Part shown: positions 57,246 to 64,000 of the stretch, in pieces
How the letters are laid out: every line of letters begins with the position of its first letter
Position numbering within the stretch: position 1 is the first letter of the stretch
From: Shinella sp. UYSO24
Lineage (GTDB): Bacteria; Pseudomonadota; Alphaproteobacteria; Rhizobiales; Rhizobiaceae
Length of the DNA: 64,000 bases
Assembly: GCA_902167985.1 (NCBI GenBank)
Contig: CABHNZ010000003.1
Location: 248,001 to 312,000 of the forward strand
Reading direction: 5' to 3'
Made by a program: the position numbers and the translations under genes
The notes under the pieces: generated by a model
Told to the model about the DNA's origin: nothing
Seen by the model: only the letters and a program-made list of their open reading frames with translations
The model's database searches: none

Positions 57246-57992
57246 ATGCAATTCTATGGAACTATTGGTCCTTTTGGTAAGAATTCTCGTGCTCTTTATC
57301 CGGTGAGACATCAGCGGGGCACGGCTATCTTGCAGACATCCTATCGGTTCATGGGGCTCGACCTTGCTCTTGACGGCGATGTGCTTGCTCCGCGCAGCGA
57401 AACCGAGCTTCTCGGCCGCACCGCCCTCTCGATATTGCAGAAGGCCGGCATTCGCTCTCCCCTCGTCATCGACATGTGCTGCGGTTCGGGCAATCTCGCC
57501 TGCGCGCTGGCGTCTGCCGTCCCTGATGCCCGGCTCTACGCGGCTGACCTGACGGACGGAGCCGTCCGGACTGCCCGGCTCAACGTCGAGCGCCTCGGAC
57601 TGTCGCAACGGGTGACAATCCGGCAGGGCGACCTTTTCGCAGCACTCGAAGGTGATGAGATCGCCGGACGCGCCAATCTCGTCGTCTGCAATCCACCCTA
57701 TATTTCGACAGGCAAACTTGCCGGTGAAAGCGCACATCTTCTCGAAGCCGAGCCGCGCGAGGCATTCGACGGCGGCCCCTACGGCATTTCGATCCTGCAG
57801 CGGCTGGTGCGCGAGGCACCGGCACACCTGACACCCGGCGGTTCTCTAGCCTTTGAATTCGGTGCCGGCCAGGAACGACAGGCATCGTCGCTCGTCGCTC
57901 GCACCGGCGTGTTTTCGCCGGTCGAGCTCGTCAGCAATGATGAAGGGACGCCGCGGGTTGCGGTGGCGCGCTATATCGGGAGAAGCGCGTGA
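57246..57992 (+). CDS. HemK/PrmC-like N5-glutamine methyltransferase domain protein
   Basis: Up to 248 residues of a class I SAM methyltransferase. SAM motif I is VIDMCCGSGNLACALA near residue 72, motif II LYAADLTDGAVRTARLN, and the catalytic NPPY in LVVCNPPYISTGKL. This is the HemK-type signature for methylating a glutamine or a small carboxyl/amide. The start is uncertain because a hairpin covers the bases before ATG 57246; GTG 57303 or ATG 57351 (MGLDLALDGD) are alternatives. It overlaps the GNAT gene (GTGA), so the two act together. The target is unknown and it is not the ribosome-release-factor PrmC by context. Confidence 0.75.
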   Translation: MQFYGTIGPFGKNSRALYPVRHQRGTAILQTSYRFMGLDLALDGDVLAPRSETELLGRTALSILQKAGIRSPLVIDMCCGSGNLACALASAVPDARLYAADLTDGAVRTARLNVERLGLSQRVTIRQGDLFAALEGDEIAGRANLVVCNPPYISTGKLAGESAHLLEAEPREAFDGGPYGISILQRLVREAPAHLTPGGSLAFEFGAGQERQASSLVARTGVFSPVELVSNDEGTPRVAVARYIGRSA

Positions 57993-59095
57993 GCCTTGTT
58001 CGCCCCTTCGGCGCGGCGGATGTCGAGCAGGTTACAGCACTCTACGGACGAACGCTGCTCCACCGGACGAGCGCACCATCGCCCGCACTGACCGACTATT
58101 TCCGCTCCTTCTATCTCGATGGGCCATTCCGTGATCCCGAGATAAACTCGCTGGTCCATACGGATGGCGATGGTCGGGTCACAGGCTTCGTTGGTGTTCA
58201 TACCGTGCCCTACCGGATCGGCGACCGGCCGGTGCGGGCCGCGTTCTGCGGCGCGCTGATGAGCCGGGAGGAAGAACGCGATCCGATGGCAGGCGCGCGT
58301 CTGCTCAAGGCCTTTCTCGCAGGCCCGCAGGATGTGTCGATGAGCGAGACGGCGATTGCCGTGACCCAGGCAATGTGGACGAGGCTGCGCGGCAGCGTGA
58401 TTGCCGGACATAGTCTCGACTGGTTTCGCGTGCTGCAACCGGCCGGCTTTGCCCATGCGCTTGCCAATCGCAAACTGCCCGCACTGCGCCATCTCGCCCC
58501 CCTCACCCGCTTCACGGACCGCCTGCTCGGCCGCGGCCGCAAAGGCTCCACGCTTGCAGCACTGGTGCCTGAACCGGCACCTGCGGGCCTTGTCACGGCC
58601 GAGGCCGGCATGGACGAATTTGCCGCCCTGATGCGGCGCGCAAGCGATGCCGTAACGGCCCGGCCGGACTGGGAAAACGGCTATCTCGACCATGTGCTTT
58701 CCACGGCGAGGAGCAAGCCGGCCTATGGCGAACCGGTCATCGCAATCGTTCGCACGCGTTCGGGCGAGGCTCTGGGTGGCTTCCTCTATCACGTCCGTCC
58801 GGGCGAGATCGGCCGCGTCCTGCAGATCGTCACGATGCCGGGCCACGGCGGCACGATCCTCGATCGCCTGTTTGCGGATGCCTATGAGCGCGGCGCTGCT
58901 GGATTGCGTGGGCGCAGCCAGCCCTGGCTGATCCAGGCATCGACCAGCCGCCAGATGGTCTTTGCCACCAATGCGGCAAGCGTCATCCATACCAAGGATC
59001 CGACGATCAGCGCCCCTTTCCTCGCGGGGGACTGTGTGCTGAACGGGCTTGCTGGCGAAAGCTGGAACCGGTTGTTCGGCGGCGGCCTTCGCTGA
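57989..59095 (+). CDS. GNAT-like acetyltransferase domain protein
   Basis: A 368-residue protein starting with GTG 57989, coupled to the methyltransferase by GTGA. The N-terminal half looks like a GNAT fold (MSLVRPFGAADVEQVTALYG; GRVTGFVGVHTVPYRIGDRP; AAFCGALMS). The second half is less clear (GGFLYHVRPGEIGRVLQIVT, then WLIQASTSRQMVFATNAAS). Acyl transfer to a small amine or sugar is likely, but no substrate motif is readable. It converges on the penicillin-binding protein gene. The frame is intact. Confidence 0.65.
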   Translation: MSLVRPFGAADVEQVTALYGRTLLHRTSAPSPALTDYFRSFYLDGPFRDPEINSLVHTDGDGRVTGFVGVHTVPYRIGDRPVRAAFCGALMSREEERDPMAGARLLKAFLAGPQDVSMSETAIAVTQAMWTRLRGSVIAGHSLDWFRVLQPAGFAHALANRKLPALRHLAPLTRFTDRLLGRGRKGSTLAALVPEPAPAGLVTAEAGMDEFAALMRRASDAVTARPDWENGYLDHVLSTARSKPAYGEPVIAIVRTRSGEALGGFLYHVRPGEIGRVLQIVTMPGHGGTILDRLFADAYERGAAGLRGRSQPWLIQASTSRQMVFATNAASVIHTKDPTISAPFLAGDCVLNGLAGESWNRLFGGGLR

Positions 59096-59111
59096 TCCCG
59101 CCGATCCAGCC

Positions 59112-60836
59112 TCAGTAGTTTGCCACTTCCATCGGACCGAAATCCGGCTTCACGCTCAACATCGGGGCAACCCGCGACACGATATCCTTCACCATCGGCG
59201 CAGCCGTGTTGGTCGCAAACGTGCTCGGCCCCTTGTAGCCGGTCAACGGCTCGTCACAGAAGGACAGGATGACATACTGGGGATTGTTGATCGGGAAAGC
59301 CGCGAGATAGGAGTTGAAGCTCAGCTTGTGCGAATAGACCCCGTGGATGACCTTGTTGGCCGTGCCGGTCTTGCCGCCCACATGGAAGCCGACCACGTCG
59401 GCGCTGACGCCCGAGCCCGTTTCGCCATTGAGCTTGAAGAGCGCGCGGATCTTGTCGCTGGTTGCCGGCTTGACGATGCGGACGGCCGTCTTTTCGGCAT
59501 CGTCGGCATTACGAGGGAGGAAGGTGGGCTCGATCAACTCGCCGCCATTGACAAGGCCGGCACCGGCAACCGCCGTCTGCAGCGGCGTGGTCGCGACACC
59601 GTGACCGAAGGAGATCGTGATCGAGTTGATCTTCTTCCAGACCTTCGGCTGGCTCGGCGTCTTCACTTCCGGCAATTCGGTATCGAGCCGCGTCAAGAGG
59701 CCGAACTTGGTGAGGTATGCCTTCTGGGCATCCATGCCCACGGTATCCATCATCTTGGCGGTGCCGACGTTGGACGAGTAGCGGAAAATTTCCGGCACGG
59801 TCAACACGCGGCGCGGCACGTCGCTATCGTCATGAATGGTAAAGCCACCATAGTGGAGCGGCGCTGACGCATCGAATGTGTCGGTGAGCTTTACGTCGCC
59901 ACTGTCGAGCGCCATGGCCATCGAGAAGGTCTTGAAGACAGAGCCCATTTCGAACGTGCCGTTCGAGACGCGGTTCAGCCAGCCCTCGCCGCCACCGGCC
60001 TGCGGGTCGTTCGGATCGAAATCCGGTGCCGAGGCCATCGCCAGCACCTCGCCGGTATGAATGTCGAGGACGACGGCACCGGCATCCTTGCTCTTCATCT
60101 GGCTGATGGCATTCTGCACGACCTCGTGCACGACATTCTGCACCCGGATATCGATCGACAGGCGGACCGGTTTCAGCGCGCTGTCGGTGGTCATGCCGAG
60201 CGAGGCGAGATCGGACAGGCCCTGCATGTCGAGATATTTTTCCATGCCTGCCACGCCATGGTTGTCGATATCGACATAACCGAGGACATGCGCCGCCGTC
60301 GCGCCATCAGGATAGAACCGCTTCACTTCGGGCCGGAAGCCGATGGCGGGAATGCCGAGAGCCAGCACTTCGCTCTGCTGCTTCGGCGTCAGCTGGCGGC
60401 GAAGCCAGACAAATTTCTGCCGGCGATCGGCCAGCTTCTTGTAGAGCGCCTTGCGGTTGAGATCCGGGAAAAGCCCGGCAATCTTCTCGACAGCCTCGTC
60501 CACGTCGACAACGCGATAGGGCTCGGCGAACATCGATACGGTATGCACATCGGTCGCGAGCAATTCGCCGTTGCGATCGGTAATGTCCGGTCTGGACGCC
60601 ACCACAGGATTGGAAGGGATGGACGCCGTAACGTCTTCCTCGTTGATGCCGTAATAGGTGAGCTTGCCGACAAGCGCGCAGTAGGCGAGGCCGAATACAC
60701 CGGAAAGGATGATAAGTCGCGACCGCGTGCGCTTCGCCTTACCCTGCACGCGCGCCCTTGAAGGCGGCACACGGGTGCTCGATGCGATACGGATGAGCCG
60801 GCCGCTATTGCGAAGGGCAGAGTAAATAATTGACAT
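59112..60836 (-). CDS. FtsI/PBP3-type penicillin-binding protein (class B transpeptidase)
   Basis: A 574-residue class B PBP. One membrane segment is at about residues 41-62 (LIILSGVFGLAYCALVGKLT). The pedestal domain begins with ASRPDITDRNGELLATDVHT. The transpeptidase motifs are SVFK in EMGSVFKTFSMAMALD (catalytic serine), SSN in FRYSSNVGTAKMMD, and KTGT in HVGGKTGTANK. It cross-links septal peptidoglycan. It lies outside any division cluster, so it is probably the second FtsI of Rhizobiales (PBP3b-like) rather than the mra/dcw copy; this is inferred. A perfect CtrA box lies 74 bp upstream. The frame is intact. Confidence 0.85.
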   Translation of the reverse strand: MSIIYSALRNSGRLIRIASSTRVPPSRARVQGKAKRTRSRLIILSGVFGLAYCALVGKLTYYGINEEDVTASIPSNPVVASRPDITDRNGELLATDVHTVSMFAEPYRVVDVDEAVEKIAGLFPDLNRKALYKKLADRRQKFVWLRRQLTPKQQSEVLALGIPAIGFRPEVKRFYPDGATAAHVLGYVDIDNHGVAGMEKYLDMQGLSDLASLGMTTDSALKPVRLSIDIRVQNVVHEVVQNAISQMKSKDAGAVVLDIHTGEVLAMASAPDFDPNDPQAGGGEGWLNRVSNGTFEMGSVFKTFSMAMALDSGDVKLTDTFDASAPLHYGGFTIHDDSDVPRRVLTVPEIFRYSSNVGTAKMMDTVGMDAQKAYLTKFGLLTRLDTELPEVKTPSQPKVWKKINSITISFGHGVATTPLQTAVAGAGLVNGGELIEPTFLPRNADDAEKTAVRIVKPATSDKIRALFKLNGETGSGVSADVVGFHVGGKTGTANKVIHGVYSHKLSFNSYLAAFPINNPQYVILSFCDEPLTGYKGPSTFATNTAAPMVKDIVSRVAPMLSVKPDFGPMEVANY

Positions 60837-60909
60837 TATTGGATCTTCTCAAGGATCGCGGCGAGGCACAAAATACCCTTCAATCCCGTCAATTTTTAAT
60901 CTTCTGCGG

Positions 60910-60924
60910 TTAATGAAAGCTTAA
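60910..60924 (-). promoter_or_regulatory. CtrA box upstream of the FtsI-like gene
   Basis: TTAATGAAAGCTTAA is an exact TTAA-N7-TTAA match, 74 bp before the start of the penicillin-binding protein gene. On the minus strand it reads TTAA-GCTTTCA-TTAACC, with the preferred final C. This supports cell-cycle-timed expression. Confidence 0.65.
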
Positions 60925-61099
60925 TCGCAACCCTGCGGAGCTTTCCTGCGATGACCGCAGCATCCGGGAACACAGCCGGCGTGACCTTTCCGCCGCACAG
61001 TGATCGCGACGTGGCACGGTCAGGCTGCGACATTTTTTCACTTCCCCGCCGGTGGGGTACTTGCGCTCCGGCCGGACGCTGCACTACAAGACTGGCCGA

Positions 61100-61190
61100 A
61101 CAGGGGTGCTCCGTAAGGCCGGGGCTGAGATATGATCGACATGATCATGGACCCTCAAGCTGATCTGGATAATGCCAGCGGAGCGAGGTT
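61100..61190 (+). ncRNA. TPP riboswitch (THI element)
   Basis: The conserved THI-box blocks are in order: ACAGGGGTGCTC at 61100, GGGGCTGAGAT at 61121, ACCCTC at 61151 and the core CTGATCTGGATAATGCCAGC at 61160, then GGAG. Together they fold the two parallel arms that bind thiamine pyrophosphate. It ends a few bases before ykoF. GAGCGAGGTTAAGCG holds the ribosome site, so TPP probably blocks translation. It controls the thiamine-precursor transporter downstream. Confidence 0.93.
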
Positions 61191-61195
61191 AAGCG

Positions 61196-61804
61196 ATGTT
61201 TTCCGGCGCACAGATTTCCCTTTACCCGATGTCCGACGATTTCGTCGGCGTGATCACCAGCGCACTCGGCGCACTCGATCCGTATCGCGAACGGTTGCGG
61301 ATAGAGACGGATGACGTATCGACCCTGATCGTCGGCACGCCGGATGTGGTGTTTGCCGCCATGCAGGCGCTTTTCGTTGCCGCCGCCAAAACCGGCAAGC
61401 ATTGCGTGCTGCATGCGACGATCTCCCGAGGATGCCCCGGCGAACCGGATGACCCGATCTGCGCCGTGCCGGAGATGAACGGTCCGCTTGCACCGCTGGA
61501 CGAGCGCAAGGCGCAGGCACTGGCGGCCGTCTCGTCCATTGGCCAGAGCGGCCAGCCGGTTGCCGCACAGTTTTCGCTCTATACGCTCGGCATCGGCCAG
61601 CACATGGACGAGATCTATGGCTGCATCGACTTCATCAAATCGTCGGGCGTCTTCGACCGCTCGAAGAATTTCTGCACGAAACTGCGCGGCGATGCCGCTC
61701 CCGTCTTCGCCACGGTCGGCGAGGCCTTCGTGCGTTTCGGGCCGCCACAGGGCCATGTGACGATCGACCTGACGGTTTCGGCCAACAGCCCTTCCTCGAT
61801 CTGA
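61196..61804 (+). CDS. ykoF: YkoF family thiamine/HMP-binding protein
   Basis: A 202-residue protein of two repeated YkoF/ACT-like halves: FSGAQISLYPMSDDFVGVIT at the start and AAQFSLYTLGIGQHMDEIYG near residue 120. Each half begins with a strand ending in SLYxx and continues to LRIETDDVSTLIVG or FCTKLRGDAAPVF. YkoF binds thiamine or its hydroxymethylpyrimidine (HMP) part. It is the first gene behind the TPP riboswitch and 23 bases before the permease, so it probably helps uptake or sensing. The frame is intact. Confidence 0.88.
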   Translation: MFSGAQISLYPMSDDFVGVITSALGALDPYRERLRIETDDVSTLIVGTPDVVFAAMQALFVAAAKTGKHCVLHATISRGCPGEPDDPICAVPEMNGPLAPLDERKAQALAAVSSIGQSGQPVAAQFSLYTLGIGQHMDEIYGCIDFIKSSGVFDRSKNFCTKLRGDAAPVFATVGEAFVRFGPPQGHVTIDLTVSANSPSSI

Positions 61805-61827
61805 CGCGCTTTTCCGACGGACGGACC

Positions 61828-62642
61828 ATGTCCAGCAACACGTCATCAGGGCGAAATGCGCGGATCTACCTGCGTGCCTGCCGCCACCTCCCCGCCGTCA
61901 TCGCCGTGCTTGCGATCTTCGGCCTCTGGGAGACCTATGTCCGAATTTCCGACATCTCGGCCACCACCCTGCCGGCCCCTTCCGATGTCGTGCTGCAGGC
62001 ATGGCTCAATCGCGATGCGCTCTGGCGCAACACGGTGCCGACGCTTGCCGCCACACTTGCCGGTTTCGGCTGCTCGCTGATCATTGCCTTCACACTGTCG
62101 GTCATCGTCGATTTTTCGCCGCTGCTGCGGCGGGCGCTGTTTCCCGTCTTCATTGCCAGCCAGACGCTGCCGCTCGTCGCCATTGCGCCGCTGGTGGTTC
62201 TCTGGTTCGGTTTCGGCCTCCTGCCGAAGATCCTGCTCGTGGCGCTCGTGACCTTTTTCCCGATGCTGGTGGCACTGGTCGAGGGTTATGCGGCGACGGA
62301 GCGTGAAATCGAGGAACTGCTCGCCTCCATGGGCGCTTCGCGGCTGAAGCGTTTCTTCGCCGCCCGCCTGCCCTCGGCCCTGCCCTATTTCTTCGCAGGA
62401 CTGCGCGCCTCGATCACCTATGCCGTGGTCGGCGCGATCTTTGCCGAATATGCCGGCGCGGCCAGCGGCCTCGGGATCTATATCCTGAGCGCCAAGAACA
62501 ATTTCCGCCCCGATCTGGTGCTTGCCGCCGTCCTCGTCAGTTCGCTCCTGACACTTTTCCTCTTCGGCATGACGGTCCTCCTCCAGCGGCTTGCCATGCC
62601 TTGGACAACGCCGCGCCGGCAGCAAACGAGGCCAAGCGATGA
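61828..62642 (+). CDS. thiX: ABC transporter permease for HMP/thiamine precursor (frame broken near the end)
   Basis: About 271 residues with six membrane segments. The first reads HLPAVIAVLAIFGLWETYV. The coupling loop EIEELLASMGASRLKRFFA is the EAA-type box of the NitT/TauT permease group. The reading frame does not reach the natural stop, a TGA that overlaps the ATG of thiZ (ATGA at 62639-62642). It runs on 310 bases into the ATPase gene out of frame, so one base was probably lost between 62595 and 62635. It pairs with ThiZ and ThiY for uptake of a thiamine precursor. Confidence 0.82.
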
Positions 62643-63421
62643 GCACCCCACATCGCCCAACGGATCGCCTTCGGCTGGATCGGATCAGCCTCTCTTATGG
62701 AGACATGCCGGTTCTGGAGGATATCTCGCTCGCGGTGCGTCCCGGCGAATTCGTCTCCATTCTCGGCCCGTCGGGAGCGGGAAAATCGACGCTGTTCCGT
62801 ATCCTGACCGGAGCCGCCTCTCCTCAGAGCGGCGAGATCCGCCTCGACGACCGGAAGATTGCGCCCGAGGACAGGCCTTTCGCTTTCATGCCGCAACGGG
62901 ATGCCCTGATGCCGTGGCGGCGGATCAGAGACAATTGCACGCTCGGACTTGAGGTTCAGGGCATGCCCCGCGCCGACGCCCGCGCCAAGGTCGCTCCGCT
63001 TTTTGCCGAGTTCGGCCTTGCCGGCTTCGAGCGGCACTATCCTGCAGCGCTTTCAGGCGGCATGCGGCAGCGGGCGGCACTCCTGCGCACCATCGTGCAG
63101 GACCGGCCGATCCTTCTGCTCGACGAACCATTCGGCGCACTCGACGCCCTCACCCGCAGCCGCATGCAGGCGTGGCTGGAAACCATGTGGCAGGGCCATA
63201 GCTGGACGGCGCTGCTCGTGACCCATGACGTGCGCGAGGCGGTGATGCTGTCGGACCGGATCTACATCCTCTCGCCTCGGCCGGCACGGGTCATACGGGA
63301 AATCCCGATCGACCTGCCACGCCCGAGGCTCGCCGACCCCGCCATCCGCGCCGACGCCGCAGCGATCGAGACCGATATTCTCGACACCTTGTTTTCGTTT
63401 CAGGAGGAACCCACGCCATGA
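62639..63421 (+). CDS. thiZ: ABC transporter ATPase for HMP/thiamine precursor
   Basis: A 260-residue ATPase starting MSTPHRPTDRLRLDRISLSY. It has Walker A GPSGAGKST, Q-loop AFMPQRDALMPWR, signature LSGGMRQRAALLR, Walker B ILLLDEPFGALD and switch LVTHDVREAV. This is the NitT/TauT/SsuB type that serves ThiX-like permeases. ATG 62639 is chosen by its overlap with the natural permease stop; an earlier in-frame ATG at 62591 lies inside the permease. It overlaps thiY by four bases. The frame is intact. Confidence 0.9.
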   Translation: MSTPHRPTDRLRLDRISLSYGDMPVLEDISLAVRPGEFVSILGPSGAGKSTLFRILTGAASPQSGEIRLDDRKIAPEDRPFAFMPQRDALMPWRRIRDNCTLGLEVQGMPRADARAKVAPLFAEFGLAGFERHYPAALSGGMRQRAALLRTIVQDRPILLLDEPFGALDALTRSRMQAWLETMWQGHSWTALLVTHDVREAVMLSDRIYILSPRPARVIREIPIDLPRPRLADPAIRADAAAIETDILDTLFSFQEEPTP

Positions 63422-64000
63422 CCCCGCTCTCAGTCACCCGACGCCACGCCCTTCTCTCGCTGGCAGCCCTTACACTTGCGGCCCCGGCTGGCCACGCCGC
63501 CGATGGCGAGAAGGTGAGCGTCGCCCTGGACTGGACGCCGAACACCAACCACATCGGCCTCTTCATCGCCCGCGATAAGGGTTTCTATCGCGACGCCGGT
63601 CTCGACGTTCAGATCCTGCCCTATACGGACACCTCTGCCTCGACGCTGGTCGCCAATCATGTGGCGGATTTTGGCGTCATGGGCTCGATCGGCCTTTTCA
63701 CCCAACGCACGGCCGGCGCCGACCTCGTGGCCGCTTATGCCATCGTCCAGACCGAGACGGGCCGTGTCGTCTTCAAGGACGGGCGCAAGGATATCCAGCG
63801 GCCGAAGGATCTCGATGGCAAGATCTATGGCGGTTTCGGCTCGGCCTGGGAAAATGCGCTGATCCGCTCGATCATCCGCAACGACGGCGGCAAGGGCGAG
63901 TTTCAGACGGTAACGCTCGGCACCTCCGCCTATCAGGCCCTTGATGCCGGACAGGTGGATTTCACCCTTGAAGTCTATACCTGGGAAGGCGTGCGCGCCG
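63418..64000 (+). CDS. thiY: ThiY-type periplasmic binding protein for HMP precursor (cut by window edge)
   Basis: The first 194 residues of a binding protein of the NMT1/THI5-like family. The N terminus has twin arginines and a signal peptide (MTPLSVTRRHALLSLAALTL, cleavage after AGHA). The mature part begins EKVSVALDWTPNTNHIGLFI, the signature of ThiY (DWTPNTNH). Further marks are ADFGVMGSIGLFTQRTAGAD and GKIYGGFGSAWENALIR. It binds formyl-aminopyrimidine or HMP for thiamine salvage. The ATG follows CAGGAGGAACCCACGCC and overlaps the thiZ stop. The C terminus lies beyond the window. Confidence 0.9.
   Translation, partial: MTPLSVTRRHALLSLAALTLAAPAGHAADGEKVSVALDWTPNTNHIGLFIARDKGFYRDAGLDVQILPYTDTSASTLVANHVADFGVMGSIGLFTQRTAGADLVAAYAIVQTETGRVVFKDGRKDIQRPKDLDGKIYGGFGSAWENALIRSIIRNDGGKGEFQTVTLGTSAYQALDAGQVDFTLEVYTWEGVRA

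Noticed and set aside
61828..62952. A longer permease that runs 300 bases into the ATPase gene
   Set aside because: The extension has no permease character, and a natural ATGA overlap exists at 62639-62642 in the next frame.

Overview
The window looks like a chromosome segment of an alphaproteobacterium of the order Rhizobiales, most likely family Rhizobiaceae. The evidence is GC-rich coding sequence, a pcaDCHGB operon with a divergent pcaQ, minCDE, the cyoABCD quinol oxidase, and perfect CtrA boxes (TTAA-N7-TTAA) in front of cell-cycle and chemosensory genes. I see no rRNA, tRNA, CRISPR array, insertion sequence or prophage.

Layout. 1-3.2 kb: a chemosensory cluster (STAS protein, CheY, start of CheA) divergent from a soluble receptor-like protein with an altered signalling tip. 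3.3-12.9 kb: a LIV-type ABC transporter next to the protocatechuate operon pcaDCHGB and its regulator pcaQ; the pair resembles the PcaQ-controlled uptake and catabolism system of Sinorhizobium. 12.9-16.6 kb: a CxxC-cluster protein, glycerate kinase, fructose-1,6-bisphosphatase and a small unknown. 16.6-23.3 kb: SURF1, cyoDCBA and an MFS transporter. 23.4-31 kb: an unanchored FtsK-like translocase, minCDE and htpG. 31-38.3 kb: an FAD oxidase, pseudouridine breakdown (psuG, psuK), 2-keto-3-deoxygalactonate breakdown (dgoK, dgoA) and an M20 peptidase. 38.3-42.2 kb: a polyamine-type ABC transporter. 42.3-44.7 kb: a Zn/Cd P-type ATPase behind a MerR-type promoter. 44.7-48.7 kb: an FAD monooxygenase, an MFS exporter, and LysR and AraC regulators. 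49.2-52.1 kb: an EmrAB-type efflux pump. 52.5-59.1 kb: nitroreductase, two small unknowns, a methyl-accepting chemotaxis protein, a gluconolactonase-like protein, and a methyltransferase/GNAT pair. 59.1-64 kb: a class B penicillin-binding protein, then a TPP riboswitch controlling ykoF-thiX-thiZ-thiY, which the window edge cuts.

A dominant feature is that about 20 otherwise perfect genes are interrupted by about 34 small deletions. Most are one G or C lost from a GG, CC or GGG run. Both halves of each gene keep family-typical sequence, and essential-type genes are hit as often as others. This is best read as uncorrected sequencing or assembly error, so each such gene is annotated as one CDS with the breakpoint given. 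Several apparent fusions and odd ends (pcaC-pcaH, dgoK-dgoA, thiX-thiZ) come from the same cause.

Regulation visible in the sequence: three CtrA boxes (chemosensory operon, minC, ftsI-like gene), a PcaQ-like operator in the pcaD-pcaQ gap and a weaker one before the transporter, a 19-bp-spaced MerR-type promoter before the metal ATPase, a GTA-A-TAC palindrome before dgoK, a large palindrome before psuK, and a TPP riboswitch.
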